Source of the DNA: Trichormus sp. NMC-1
Lineage (GTDB): Bacteria > Cyanobacteriota > Cyanobacteriia > Cyanobacteriales > Nostocaceae
Reading direction: 5' to 3'
Length of the DNA stretch: 64,000 nucleotides
NCBI RefSeq assembly: GCF_001858025.1
Contig: NZ_LZQD01000002.1
Location: forward strand, 637,421 to 701,420
Positions 17,652 through 26,655 of the stretch are shown piece by piece; positions within the stretch are counted from its first letter, which is position 1, and each line of letters begins with the position of its first letter. The notes under the pieces are model-generated. The model ran no database searches. It had not been told where the DNA came from and saw only the letters and a list, made by a program, of their open reading frames with translations. Made by a program: the position numbers and the translations under genes.

Positions 17652-17703
17652 TAGTCGGTTTTAACCGACTTTAGCTATAAGACAGGGAATTTATTCCCTG
17701 GCT
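17652..17703. repeat. REP pair right of the RAYT gene (inverted copy)
   Basis: Inverted copy of the pair at 16915-16966. Together they form an inverted 52-bp frame around the RAYT pseudogene. Between here and cobK (17704-17868) I see no gene; the last codons of a lost minus-strand gene may read HPKDEVDDLLAFTELLAA before a stop near 17780, but this is weak. Confidence 0.85.
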
Positions 17704-17868
17704 AAATAAATGGCTATATAAAAATTCAATTATATCCATTAGTTTGGATATGCCACTTAATCACCTGTAAAATACAAACTAAGCCGCTAACAATTCCGTA
17801 AACGCCAACAAATCATCCACCTCATCCTTGGGGTGGCTGAATAAAACTTAATTTACCTTACCGAAAGT

Positions 17869-18615
17869 TTAGTCACCGTACATCCTTAAAAGCCAATTTA
17901 CAGCACTTTCCACATCCGGGACTTGTTCCCCTGCTGGTACTGCTGGGCGGTTTACCATTACAACTTTTATACCCATTTCCCGCGCAGCAATAATTTTGGC
18001 ATAAGTGGCATTACCACCACTATTTTTGCTAACAATAGTATCAATTTCATAATTACTTAAAATTTCTTTTTCCTTTGCTAAAGTAAAAGGACCCGTAGCG
18101 CACAACACAATCCCTGGAGGTAATAGAACATCAGGGTTAGGTGGATCGATCATTCGCATCAAAAACCACATTTCCTGCAAATGAGAAAAAGCAGAAATTT
18201 CCTGTCTCCCAATGGTCAAAAATACCCTTTGTGCTTGATTTTTTAACGCTGCGGCCGCATCGATAATATTTTCTACTTCTATCCAGATATCTTCCTCCTC
18301 TTTTTCCCAAGGAGGACGAATCATCATTAAACGGGGAATACCTGCTATCGTTGCTGCATTTGCTGCATTCCAGGAAATCTGATTTGCAAAAGGGTGAGTA
18401 GCATCAATTAACACATCAATTTGCATTTGATGTAGATAACTAGCCAATCCTTCCACACCACCAAAACCGCCAATACGGAAATTACCAACAGGGGTAGAAG
18501 GTTCACGGGTACGACCGGCTAAAGATGCGATCGCTTCCACACCACTAATATTTGCCACTTTAGCAGCTAATTCAGCAGCGTCACCAGTTCCACCCAGAAT
18601 CAAAACACGCAACAT
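17869..18615 (-). CDS. cobK: Precorrin-6A reductase (cobalt-precorrin-6A reductase)
   Basis: 248 residues. NADPH-dependent reduction of the corrin ring in cobalamin synthesis. Signs: N-terminal MLRVLILGGTGDAAELA nucleotide-binding loop, DVLIDATHPFA, RVFLTIGRQE, and IVSKNSGGNATYAKI with MVNRPAVP near the C-terminus, all typical of CobK/CbiJ. Cytosolic. No other cob gene is next to it and I see no cobalamin riboswitch in the 340 bp upstream. The next gene upstream on the same strand is the DUF1636 protein, but they are separated by repeats. Confidence 0.93.
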   Translation of the reverse strand: MLRVLILGGTGDAAELAAKVANISGVEAIASLAGRTREPSTPVGNFRIGGFGGVEGLASYLHQMQIDVLIDATHPFANQISWNAANAATIAGIPRLMMIRPPWEKEEEDIWIEVENIIDAAAALKNQAQRVFLTIGRQEISAFSHLQEMWFLMRMIDPPNPDVLLPPGIVLCATGPFTLAKEKEILSNYEIDTIVSKNSGGNATYAKIIAAREMGIKVVMVNRPAVPAGEQVPDVESAVNWLLRMYGD

Positions 18616-18724
18616 AGCAATTCTCGATCATCTTCGTTTGAAGACTTATCATATCTGTTAGGGCTGGTAATAGGTAATTGCTAATGGGTAATTAGATATA
18701 CTGCAAACGGTTCATAGTTTAACC

Positions 18725-18930
18725 AAATATGGAACCCCTCTCCAAACCTCTCCCCGCACCCCTCCCTAACCCTCCCCTACAAGGGAGGGAAGAGGAGAAA
18801 CTTTTAATACGGGAGAGGCTTTGAACTTGTTCTTTGTATTATAAAAAAGTCCAATTTTTACCCGTTTTTAGTATAAAACAGTAGCCCCCTCTTCCGTTTA
18901 CGGAGAGGGGGTTGGGGGAGAGGTTCTTCT
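18725..18930. repeat. Dispersed CTCTCC/GGGAGAGG repeats
   Basis: Two copies of a C-rich/G-rich inverted-repeat unit (CCCCTCTCCAAACCTCTCC with AAGGGAGGG, and AGCCCCCTCTTCC with GGAGAGGGGGTTGGGGG). The same type occurs at 52968-53045, and its core is shared with the family A MITE. This fills most of the 340-bp gap between cobK and the DUF1636 gene; no gene is seen there. Confidence 0.7.
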
Positions 18931-18955
18931 ACCCACTGGAAAATTCCCATATTCT

Positions 18956-19381
18956 TTAAGCAATTCCTGGAATTCTGGCTAAGATGCCTTTTTTTAAAGG
19001 TTCTGGGCGTTCTGACCAAGGTAGGACACCATCAGGCTGAGAGTAGTATTTACTGGCACATTCCAGAACAGCTTCAGCACAACCTTCAACCGGCAAATCA
19101 CCGAATAGATAAGTTAATTTACCTTGACCGGCAAAAGCGACCACACAGGAACGGTTACAAGCACTCATACATTCAACTTCTTTAATGGGGAAATCATCGC
19201 GTAAATCCCAATTTTGGGCGAGTTGTTGAATTTCTTGTAATAGTTTTTGACCACCAGTTTCACCGACACGCTTACCATCTTGCCAAACACTGGCGCAGGT
19301 TTTACACACAAATAAACTATGAGAAGCAACACCGATGTCACTGGTAGGGGAAATTGGAGAAATGTTAGCAGCAGCAGTCAT
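18956..19381 (-). CDS. DUF1636 metal-binding (thioredoxin-like 2Fe-2S) protein
   Basis: 141 residues. Four Cys in two groups, FVCKTCASVW and VECMSACNRSCVVAF, fit the DUF1636 pattern of a thioredoxin-like [2Fe-2S] or metal-binding fold. The C-terminal part (FGDLPVEGCAEAVLECASKYY; LPWSERPEPLKKGILARIP) is also typical. No signal peptide, so it is soluble. In other bacteria such genes occur near cobalamin or metal-chaperone genes; here cobK is the next gene on the same strand, 340 bp away, which is suggestive only. Enzymatic activity unknown. Confidence 0.8.
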   Translation of the reverse strand: MTAAANISPISPTSDIGVASHSLFVCKTCASVWQDGKRVGETGGQKLLQEIQQLAQNWDLRDDFPIKEVECMSACNRSCVVAFAGQGKLTYLFGDLPVEGCAEAVLECASKYYSQPDGVLPWSERPEPLKKGILARIPGIA

Positions 19382-19417
19382 CAGTATCTTTCCAGATTTA
19401 CAGAATTTATTCCTTCA

Positions 19418-19447
19418 ACAAAAATCCCACGCCTCAAAGGCTTGGGA
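19418..19447 (-). terminator. Intrinsic terminator after the beta-barrel gene
   Basis: On the minus strand the stem TCCCAAGCC/GGCGTGGGA (one mismatch, TTTGA loop) is followed by TTTTTG. It lies about 30 bp after the stop of the gene at 19476. Confidence 0.75.
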
Positions 19448-19475
19448 ATAGCAAAGATATAAGTAATTTTACACA

Positions 19476-19970
19476 TTAAAATCTTAAACCCACTCCACCT
19501 TGCAAAGATAAAGCCGTACCTCCACTATTGCGGTAAGCATCAAAAGCGATAATAGCATTACCAAAAATCACAGTATTGCTATTAGGTACAACATAATCAA
19601 TTCCCGGTTGCAAAGCAAAACTAATTTTATTACCCACAGGGGAAGCTGTATTCCCACTAGTTAAGACCATCCCAGCACCCAAATAAACATCAGTTTGCCA
19701 ATTGATGGGAAGATCATAAGAAACTGTAGGCACAACTGCTGTACCTTGACCAATTAAAGCTTGAGCGCGGAAAGAAACTGGTGTTTCTAGTAACTTGTAA
19801 CGGGCAGCTAACACTCCACCAAGTTGAGTACCATCACTCAGCCCCAATGTTGGTCCTATACCAACGTAGCTACCATAAGCTACTTGAGCTTGTGCTGTTT
19901 GAGTATTGATAGTCAGACTCAAAACCGCACCAACCCCTAAAACTGAAATTAAATATTTAATATCCTTCAT
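19476..19970 (-). CDS. Small secreted or outer-membrane beta-barrel-like protein
   Basis: 164 residues. A signal peptide of about 28 residues ends at QTAQAQ. The mature part has alternating hydrophobic strands, many Gly and aromatic residues, and a terminal Phe (SLQGGVGLRF), which is a typical outer-membrane insertion signal. About eight strands would fit an OmpA/OmpW-size barrel. No catalytic motif. Monocistronic with its own terminator. The family is not one I can name; surface location is inferred. Confidence 0.75.
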   Translation of the reverse strand: MKDIKYLISVLGVGAVLSLTINTQTAQAQVAYGSYVGIGPTLGLSDGTQLGGVLAARYKLLETPVSFRAQALIGQGTAVVPTVSYDLPINWQTDVYLGAGMVLTSGNTASPVGNKISFALQPGIDYVVPNSNTVIFGNAIIAFDAYRNSGGTALSLQGGVGLRF

Positions 19971-20107
19971 GAGCGAACTCCTGACACCATTTATATAAAT
20001 ATGTTACCTATATTACTCTTAACGGTGATTGGTGATTGGTGATTGGGAATAGATAGAAGTTATTCTTCTCCACTCCCCTACTTCCCTTACTTCCCTTACT
20101 CTCTTCC

Positions 20108-20137
20108 CTGTCACCTGTCACCTGTCACCTGTCACCT
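20108..20137. repeat. STRR array TCACCTG
   Basis: About four copies of TCACCTG immediately downstream of the RDD/pentapeptide gene. A short GGTGATT array lies at 20024-20046. Confidence 0.9.
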
Positions 20138-20141
20138 AATA

Positions 20142-22268
20142 CTATGGACAACGGGGATGAATGCCACCTTTAGTACAAATGAAAGCCAGTTGGTTGGGAT
20201 CTAGATTTTTGGCTTCAGTAAAATCAACACCCTGGACTATAGCTGCTTGTGAACCGAGATCAGAAGTTTGGACAAATTGATCTGCGGGGTCTTGTTTGGG
20301 TGGGAAGAGTATAGTACCTTGAAAATCGGCTCCGTTCAAATTTGCTCCCCGTAAATCTGCACGACTTAAATCAGCATTTCGCAGGTTGGCGTTTTCCATG
20401 TGGGCAGAGCGCAAAACAGCACCAGAGAGACGAGCCGTACTGAAATTAGCATTGCTAAGATTAGCATTATCCAAATAAGCTTCAGATAAGTCCGAGCCTT
20501 GCCAATTGGTGTTAGTTAAATTGGCATAGGATAACTGTGTGCCAATAGCAGAAACACGCCCTAAATGAGCAGCGTATAAATTAGCTTCCATGAATTTAGC
20601 ATCACTGATATCTGCCCCTGTGAGGCTGGCATTTTCCAAGACTGCTTTCTGTAAATCGCTACCTATTAGCTGGGCGCTGCTGAGGTTTGCATCCACGAGA
20701 CGGGCATAGGATAAGTTAGCTTTGTTAAGGGTAGCGCGGCTTAAGTCGCTGCGGGTCATCAATACTCGACTAAGATTAGCCTGGGAGAGGTTGGCTTGCT
20801 TCAACTGAGTTTTACTCAAATCAGCGATGACATCATCATAAGTATCCCAACGTCCATCTTCACCTACACTGCGAAAGCGACTACCGGTCAAACTAGCTCG
20901 ATTCAGATTGGCAGCTTTCAAAATAACTCCAGATAAATCAGTGTTGTTTAGTACCAAGTTGAATACAGCACTTGCCTCGAAGCTTTTCATCCCCAGTTGG
21001 GTGCTGCTCAAATCGATGTCATTAATTTTGCCGCTATAGACAGTCAAAATCTTATTGATAGCTTGTTGGTTAAGAATTAACTGCTGTTGTCGAAGTTCTC
21101 GGTTTGGGCTGTTACCTGCTGATTCTAGTTCCCCTGAGAGAAACTGATTCATGCGTTTTAATTCTGGCAAAGCTTTGGGGCCAATATTTGCCAAAGCCTG
21201 TTGGATTGTATCCAAGGTGCTGGGGTCAGTTTCCTTAACCAGCAAATCCACAAGAAATTTGATTGCTTGTGTGTCGTTGATACCACCCAAAACCAGAATC
21301 GCCCTTTGGCGTTCCTCATTGGTGACACCAGCGTTAGGATTAAGTTGTTTTACCAGTTCGAGAAACTTTTGGCTGTTGAGTTGCTGGGTTTTTCGCAGGC
21401 TTTCTTGGTTTTGGATGTAGATTTGTGTCCCTACTAAAGTTGACAAAACAGCAATCATGCTGGCTACACCCACCAAAAACAGGGTGACATTGGGGCTGCG
21501 GGTTCTGGCTGCTGTTGAGGTAGGCTGCTGACTAGATGTATTTACCCTATCCTCATTTGCTAATGGTGACTCCTCGTTGGCAGGACTGACAGTGGGTTTA
21601 ACCCGCTTGTTGCCAGTTGTGGCATCAATGGTGTACGTACCTGCTAACTGATCATGGAAGGCGCGACGGCGCTTTTGCGAAGGCCAGCCCATGCCTTCTC
21701 CTAGCACCATCAACACAGCTAAAAATGTGAACAGACCTAGGTTAGGAAAGGCAAAGCTGTAGCGCCAGAGTAGATAGGCGATGGAAACTGGCACAGACCA
21801 GCGTCCCAGTCCTTCCCGCACGACGACAGCGCCCAAACCGGGGGCGTTACCTTCCTCATTAACTACCTGCACACCAAACCTGCGTTTGGGGATGGTACTG
21901 CCGGTTTTACCCAGTAAATACAATTGCCACCAGGAAAGAGTGATTGGTGCTAATAGGGCGACTGTCCATAAGAAATTAGTCGGCCAGGCCACATTTCTAA
22001 TACCGTAACTTACGGGTAGAGCTAAAGGGCGAGCGATCGCTCTTTCTGTGACTACTAACACTGGATTCAGCGGCACTCGGTTGAGATCGCTGCGAGAATT
22101 GGCATAAACACCCATGCCAAAGGGAACCAAGCCACTGGTAACTACTAGTGTCATTTCCACTGCCCAAGCTGCAAACCGCCTTGTTACTAGGGGCAGGGAA
22201 TTAGCTTTTTCTGGTTCTTTGGACTGGCTAGATTGATTAATATTTGTCCTGACAGTTGGGGTCGTCAT
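20142..22268 (-). CDS. RDD-domain membrane protein with C-terminal pentapeptide repeats
   Basis: 708 residues. Residues about 25-215 form an RDD membrane domain with several hydrophobic segments (RRFAAWAVEMTLVV; KTGSTIPKRRFGVQVVNEEG; RRAFHDQLAGTYTID). A single membrane helix follows at about 260-285, then a helical region that may be HEAT-like (residues 300-400). From about 410 to 690 there are some 45 pentapeptide repeats of the A(D/N)LXX type, forming a right-handed quadrilateral beta-helix. The C-terminus has two Cys (FICTKGGIHPRCP). RDD domains are linked to ion or solute transport; the beta-helix would be a rigid binding platform. The side of the membrane is not certain. Confidence 0.88.
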   Translation of the reverse strand: MTTPTVRTNINQSSQSKEPEKANSLPLVTRRFAAWAVEMTLVVTSGLVPFGMGVYANSRSDLNRVPLNPVLVVTERAIARPLALPVSYGIRNVAWPTNFLWTVALLAPITLSWWQLYLLGKTGSTIPKRRFGVQVVNEEGNAPGLGAVVVREGLGRWSVPVSIAYLLWRYSFAFPNLGLFTFLAVLMVLGEGMGWPSQKRRRAFHDQLAGTYTIDATTGNKRVKPTVSPANEESPLANEDRVNTSSQQPTSTAARTRSPNVTLFLVGVASMIAVLSTLVGTQIYIQNQESLRKTQQLNSQKFLELVKQLNPNAGVTNEERQRAILVLGGINDTQAIKFLVDLLVKETDPSTLDTIQQALANIGPKALPELKRMNQFLSGELESAGNSPNRELRQQQLILNQQAINKILTVYSGKINDIDLSSTQLGMKSFEASAVFNLVLNNTDLSGVILKAANLNRASLTGSRFRSVGEDGRWDTYDDVIADLSKTQLKQANLSQANLSRVLMTRSDLSRATLNKANLSYARLVDANLSSAQLIGSDLQKAVLENASLTGADISDAKFMEANLYAAHLGRVSAIGTQLSYANLTNTNWQGSDLSEAYLDNANLSNANFSTARLSGAVLRSAHMENANLRNADLSRADLRGANLNGADFQGTILFPPKQDPADQFVQTSDLGSQAAIVQGVDFTEAKNLDPNQLAFICTKGGIHPRCP

Positions 22269-22324
22269 TGCATAATTCCCTTTGACTTTAATGTTTACGC
22301 CACTCTCGGCGCGGTTAAAATAGG

Positions 22325-22669
22325 CTATTGCTTATTTTGAAAGCTATTAGACACAAAAAATTTGTATCCAAGATACACTAACACTGCCAACAGTGCCAGA
22401 CTAATTACAGATGCCACAAGTTTAAACACTGTTTGTAGCACCAAAAAGCCCAAAAAGATCGTCAAACCAGCAACAGCAACTTTTTTTATCCCCGCTAAAC
22501 TTTGGAACCATAAACGCGATCGCTCTAGATATAAGTTCAATTTGGCAAACCTAGACGGGGATGTCTGTTGTTGTGTTTCTGGTTGGACAGGGGTTGGGGA
22601 AAATGAATTCATTTCCTCTTCTAGCTTTTGGAGACGACGTTGCCAGTCTTCTTCAGATTTCGGGTTCAT
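22325..22669 (-). CDS. Small membrane protein with N-terminal coiled coil
   Basis: 114 residues. Residues 1-22 (MNPKSEEDWQRRLQKLEEEM) are a charged helix likely to form a coiled coil. A Pro/Gln-rich linker follows, then two adjacent hydrophobic segments at about 64-105 (VAVAGLTIFLGFLVLQTVFKL; VISLALLAVLVYLGYKFFV). It lies 56 bp upstream of the RDD/pentapeptide gene on the same strand and may be its operon partner. No known family recognised. Function unknown. Confidence 0.65.
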   Translation of the reverse strand: MNPKSEEDWQRRLQKLEEEMNSFSPTPVQPETQQQTSPSRFAKLNLYLERSRLWFQSLAGIKKVAVAGLTIFLGFLVLQTVFKLVASVISLALLAVLVYLGYKFFVSNSFQNKQ

Positions 22670-23274
22670 AAATCTTATTTACTTCAGCTAGGACACTTAT
22701 TTTACAACCAATCCACCAAATCCCTTATTTGGCGGTTGTTTTAGTGATTTTAGCTAATGTTTATATGTGCAGTACCTCTGTAGTTAGGAAAAATAATGAG
22801 TTAGGAAAAATAATGTATTTCGCCGTTAATTTACTAGAGGTTGTAAAACAAGAGTTTGGGTATCAGCAAAACTTTTCTGTCTTTCTGCTCACATTTCAGG
22901 ATATTTTAACTAATTCAGGAGGTTGAAGTCCCTGACGCGGAGAAGTTGGGACACGGGGACGCGGGGACGGAGAGACACGGAGACACGGAGACACGGAGAC
23001 GCGGGGAAAATTAAGAATTACCTGTCACCTGTCACCTGTTCCCTGTTCCCTGTCACCTGTCACCTGTCACCTGTCACCTGTCACCTGTCATCTGTCACCT
23101 GTTCCCTGTTCCCTGATTACGAATTACGAATTACGAATTACGAATTACGAATTACTTAAAAATTTATACCTTCTCTGCCGGAACAAAACTGGCTGGCTTG
23201 CGTCTTTAAAGGCAGATAGAGATAATTTATAAATTTTTATATCAACATATCAACAGTGGGGAGCATTAATTAAG
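22670..23274. other. Repeat-rich intergenic region
   Basis: 605 bp between divergent genes. An imperfect hairpin lies at about 22702-22741. At 22937-23007 there are GACACGG-type heptamers, and at 23018-23155 a composite STRR block of TCACCTG, TTCCCTG and ATTACGA. Short open frames exist but none looks coding. Confidence 0.75.
23018..23155. repeat. Composite STRR block TCACCTG, TTCCCTG, ATTACGA
   Basis: About ten TCACCTG units interspersed with TTCCCTG pairs, followed by five ATTACGA units. The same three heptamers form the blocks at 2912-3344 and 14319-14507. Confidence 0.92.
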
Positions 23275-23706
23275 ATGAAGACTTTAAGGTTATTGACCCT
23301 TGTTCCCGCAGCCTTGGCTATGAGTTTGGTTTTCAACCAAGTCAGTTTCGCCGAGACTCCCATAATTCTAATTGATAAAAATCTCCAGACAGACCCGACT
23401 ATTGTCAATGGAACGTCTGGGGGAAATGTCAAGAGCAATTGCGGAGATATTACCACTGCACCCAATCAAGTTATCAAGGTTAAAGAACCACTACCTTATT
23501 TACGATTAACAGTTGAGAGCCAGGGAAAGCCCACACTGTTAATTGACGGGCCAGGGGGGCGCTTTTGCGTCATGGCAGATAATTACTCAGGAAATAAGCC
23601 TGAACAATCTGGTTTTTGGCAGGTTGGGCAATACTCGATCTACATAGGCGATTTATCCCAACAGCAGTATCCCTATACCCTATCCATTTCGCAACAAAAG
23701 AAATAG
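23275..23706 (+). CDS. Secreted protein of unknown function
   Basis: 143 residues with a clear signal peptide (cleavage near VSFAE, residue about 26). The mature part contains two Cys (SNCGDITTAP and GRFCVMADNY) likely to form a disulfide, and a motif pair LRLTVESQGKPTLLIDGPGG / GQYSIYIGDLSQQQYPYTLSIS. This resembles periplasmic beta-sandwich domains in which Gly-Asp repeats line a strand turn. I do not recognise a named family. Single gene, followed by repeats. Confidence 0.7.
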   Translation: MKTLRLLTLVPAALAMSLVFNQVSFAETPIILIDKNLQTDPTIVNGTSGGNVKSNCGDITTAPNQVIKVKEPLPYLRLTVESQGKPTLLIDGPGGRFCVMADNYSGNKPEQSGFWQVGQYSIYIGDLSQQQYPYTLSISQQKK

Positions 23707-23710
23707 TTAT

Positions 23711-23783
23711 TGGGCATGGGGCATGGGGCATGGGGCATTGGATAATTACGAATTACGAATTACGAATTACGAATTACGAATTA
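23711..23783. repeat. STRR arrays GGGCATG and ATTACGA
   Basis: About four copies of GGGCATG, then about six of ATTACGA, filling the gap between two convergent genes and stopping 2 bp before the minus-strand gene's stop codon. Confidence 0.92.
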
Positions 23784-23785
23784 TT

Positions 23786-24157
23786 TTAATCTTCTATTGA
23801 TTGGGCTGGGACTTCAACTGCTGTGATATCAATTGTGCCGTCTGGTGTGAAGCGGCGAAATTTACTATTTTGTACTAATAGCTGTTCTCCGCAATTTGGA
23901 CACTGTAACTGGCTGTTATTTAAACCTGTCGATTCAAATCCGCAGACGGGACAGTTATCAGCAACCAAGTTACGTTGTAACCACCAGCGAAACCCAACGT
24001 AAGCTATAACTGGTGTCACCAGGAACAGTCCCACAATAATGAGCAAAGAATTAACTAACCAGCCTAAGCCCAATGATGCTAACAACCAGAACACTGCTAA
24101 TAGTGTCAGCCAAGGGCGGAGTTTATCAAGATTCAATTGAAAGTTATTAAGGCGCAT
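23786..24157 (-). CDS. Membrane protein with C-terminal zinc ribbon
   Basis: 123 residues. Residues 15-57 hold two hydrophobic segments (WLTLLAVFWLLASLGLGWLV; LLIIVGLFLVTPVIAYVGF). A zinc ribbon follows, with CPVCGFES and CPNCGEQL (Cys at about 69, 72, 86, 89). The C-terminal tail is acidic. Zinc binding is a structural inference from the four Cys. The protein is probably an inner-membrane protein with the ribbon in the cytosol. Conserved in cyanobacteria to my memory, function unknown. Repeat arrays flank the gene on both sides. Confidence 0.7.
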   Translation of the reverse strand: MRLNNFQLNLDKLRPWLTLLAVFWLLASLGLGWLVNSLLIIVGLFLVTPVIAYVGFRWWLQRNLVADNCPVCGFESTGLNNSQLQCPNCGEQLLVQNSKFRRFTPDGTIDITAVEVPAQSIED

Positions 24158-24192
24158 TTCTCAAATTTTTTCGACTTTCTCTCTATCTTAGT

Positions 24193-24227
24193 CATTGGTC
24201 ATTGGTCATTGGTCATTGGTCATTAGT
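24193..24227. repeat. STRR array TTGGTCA
   Basis: Five copies of TCATTGG/TTGGTCA. The array encodes the last residues (LLTNDQ) and the stop of the GT4 gene that reads into it from the right. Confidence 0.92.
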
Positions 24228-25400
24228 CAGTAAAGAGGAGGAGAGGAGCATTTGTTGTAGACGTTGTTGAAAGGCTTGTATTCCAAAAATAGCGATCGCT
24301 TGCTCTCGTAACCATTCACCATGACAACGTTGATCCTGACCTTGAAGAATTTCTATACAAGCTGCTGCTACTGCATCTAGGTTGCGGTGTGGTACTCTCC
24401 ATCCTAGTTTACCATCTTGTAAGGGATCAGCCGAGCCATCATTGTCACCAGATAAAACTGGGACACCACAAGCCATTGCTTCTAGATAAACTATGCCAAA
24501 GCCTTCTTGAGAGGGCATAACATAGGCATCCGCTAGACGGTAGTGTAACATTAATGCTTCTGTAGGCACAAAACCGGCAAAGATCACGCGATCGCTCACA
24601 CCTAAATCTTGTGCTAACTGAGCTAATCGTGGTTGGTCATCACCACGACCAATTACCAAATATTTTACCTCTGGAACCACCTGGATAATTTGCGGTAATG
24701 CTCTAATTGTGACATCTACACCTTTGTAAATATCCCCAGACCATAAACGCGCTACAGTCATTAATACCTTGGCATTATTTAAGCCATACTTCTCAACTAA
24801 TTCTGGTGCTTTGGAGCCAGGAGTAAATTTATCCCCATCAATAGCACAAGGTAACATTTTTACCTGATGAGGATCTATCCCATTAGCAGCACAAGCACGA
24901 TCTCGACTGTAGCGGCTAATTGTCCAAATTGCCGAAGCTGAAGCCAACGCACGTCGTTCTTGATTTTTCAGCGGTTCCCAGACTTCCTTCCCATAAGTTA
25001 ATACAGTATAAGGAATACCCAAGGGCTGACATAAAATTTGGATAAGTCCCGCTAACTTAATATGACCACAGAAAACCTGTTGTGGTCGGTTTTGGATGAG
25101 ATATCGAAATAATGCCAAAGCCAATTTGATTCTCCCTATTTTGGGGGAATTACCTTTAAAATAATTAAATTTTAAATTTTCTGATGCAAAAGGATTAACA
25201 CAATCAGGACTATCCCGCAACAAAAAAACTTCCGCTTTACAACTTTGGTTTAATCCCAAATAGGCGCGAAAAATATCCTTAACATAGGATTGAATTCCAC
25301 CTTCAAGGGCAAAAATTTCTAAGAACACAAATACATGATTAGCTCTCTCGTTCAATTTTCCACTTGAAGTTACTTTATCTGCCACTTGATTAATTAGCAT
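24213..25400 (-). CDS. Glycosyltransferase family 4 (GT-B)
   Basis: About 395 residues. A retaining GT-B enzyme for polysaccharide or envelope glycan synthesis. The N-terminal Rossmann half carries a Gly-rich loop (FALEGGIQSYVKDIF) and the C-terminal half has VARLWSGDIYKGVDV and the nucleotide-sugar site EGFGIVYLEAMACGVPVL. A start at 25430 would overlap gmd by 41 bp; the ATG at 25400 (MLINQVADKVTSS) overlaps it by 11 bp and is preferred. The C-terminal residues LLTNDQ are from the STRR. It follows gmd in an operon, so the donor may be a GDP-deoxyhexose, which is inference. Confidence 0.88.
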   Translation of the reverse strand: MLINQVADKVTSSGKLNERANHVFVFLEIFALEGGIQSYVKDIFRAYLGLNQSCKAEVFLLRDSPDCVNPFASENLKFNYFKGNSPKIGRIKLALALFRYLIQNRPQQVFCGHIKLAGLIQILCQPLGIPYTVLTYGKEVWEPLKNQERRALASASAIWTISRYSRDRACAANGIDPHQVKMLPCAIDGDKFTPGSKAPELVEKYGLNNAKVLMTVARLWSGDIYKGVDVTIRALPQIIQVVPEVKYLVIGRGDDQPRLAQLAQDLGVSDRVIFAGFVPTEALMLHYRLADAYVMPSQEGFGIVYLEAMACGVPVLSGDNDGSADPLQDGKLGWRVPHRNLDAVAAACIEILQGQDQRCHGEWLREQAIAIFGIQAFQQRLQQMLLSSSLLTNDQ

Positions 25401-26388
25401 TGTTGGATATAAATGGCTTAACTTTGCCACTTTGTAAAAGTTCCAAATCTGTTTTTACCATCTTTTCTAAAAGTTGTTCAAAACTAACTTTTGGTTCCCA
25501 ACCGAGATTTTGTTTGGCTTTACTGGGATTAGCCACGAGTTGAAAATGTTCGTCTGCTCGTAATAAATTGCTATTAGTAACTACGTAATTTTGCCAGTCT
25601 AGTCCCACACAATCAAAAGCCGTAGCGATTAATTCTCGGACACTGTGGAGTTTACCTGTGCCAATAACATATTCCTCTGGCTCATCCACCTGTAGCATTC
25701 GCCACATAGCTTCAACATGATCTCCAGCAAAACCCCAATCACGTTTGGCATCCAAGTTACCCATTTCTAAGGTTTGGGCTAAACCCAATTTAATCGATGC
25801 TGCCGCTAAAGAGACTTTGCGTGTTACAAACTGAGGAGGACGCAGTGGAGATTCATGGTTATATAAAATACCACTACAAGCAAACAAACCATAACGCTGT
25901 CGGTGATGCACCATAGTCCAGTGAGCGTGTAATTTTGCAGCCGCATAGGGATTTTTGGGACGGAAAGTAGTTTCTTCATCTTGAGGAGAAACATCAACAT
26001 CCCCAAACATTTCTGAACTGCTGGCTTGATAAAACCTTGTAGATAAACCAATTTGCCGGATTGCGTTTAATAACCTGGTAGCAGTGCCGGTGATCAAATC
26101 GAGAGTTCCTAAAGGATCATGCCAGGAATCGGGAACAAAACTCGGCGCAGCCAAATTGTAAATTTCGTGGGGCTGTAGTTGTTCGACAGCAGTTAATAAA
26201 CCCGCACTATCTCTTAAGTTAACGGTGTAAATTTTTACTTTATCTGCCAGATTGCCCAATTTTGACAAGTTAGGTTGTCGATGGGGAGATACCAAGCCCA
26301 CGACTCGGTAATTTTGGTTAAGTAGTAAATGGCTGAGATAGTAGCCATCTTGACCTGTAATGCCTGTAATTAGGGCTGTTTTTGTCAT
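25390..26388 (-). CDS. gmd: GDP-mannose 4,6-dehydratase
   Basis: 332 residues. Converts GDP-mannose to GDP-4-keto-6-deoxymannose, the precursor of GDP-fucose, rhamnose or perosamine. Extended SDR: NAD(P) loop TGITGQDG (9-16), APSFV, ASSSEMFGD, YxxxK at Tyr148/Lys152 (NPYAAAK), NHESPLRP, RDWGFAGDHVEAMW. The Gmd-type loop NHESPxR is kept. Cytosolic. Overlaps the following GT4 gene by 11 bp, so the two are translationally coupled and act in one glycan pathway. No GDP-fucose synthase (fcl) is adjacent. Confidence 0.95.
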   Translation of the reverse strand: MTKTALITGITGQDGYYLSHLLLNQNYRVVGLVSPHRQPNLSKLGNLADKVKIYTVNLRDSAGLLTAVEQLQPHEIYNLAAPSFVPDSWHDPLGTLDLITGTATRLLNAIRQIGLSTRFYQASSSEMFGDVDVSPQDEETTFRPKNPYAAAKLHAHWTMVHHRQRYGLFACSGILYNHESPLRPPQFVTRKVSLAAASIKLGLAQTLEMGNLDAKRDWGFAGDHVEAMWRMLQVDEPEEYVIGTGKLHSVRELIATAFDCVGLDWQNYVVTNSNLLRADEHFQLVANPSKAKQNLGWEPKVSFEQLLEKMVKTDLELLQSGKVKPFISNNAN

Positions 26389-26655
26389 AAGTAGTCGTAG
26401 ATAAATTATCTAGTTAGGGGAGGAAATAGGGAATAGGGCTGACGCGGAGAGTTTTTTAATAAGCAATTAACCGGACTTGATATTAAATCTTTCTGGCTGT
26501 ATCTCAATGAATGCGGAAATTGCCATAGTATATTTAGTATTATTTTTACAGAAAAATTGGTTTTTCCATTAGTGAGATTTCGGAAATTTCTTAAACATTT
26601 ATTAAAGATTTATGAATATATTAATTTTGACTGTCTATTTTAAAGATTTGACAAA

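Noticed and set aside
16915-17703. Inverted REP block considered as IS terminal repeats
   Set aside because: The arms are internally palindromic pairs typical of REP/BIME, and the enzyme is a RAYT, which acts on REP hairpins rather than on IS ends.
18616-18955. Possible cobalamin riboswitch upstream of cobK
   Set aside because: I could not find the conserved B12-box or paired stems; the region is mostly C/G-rich dispersed repeat.
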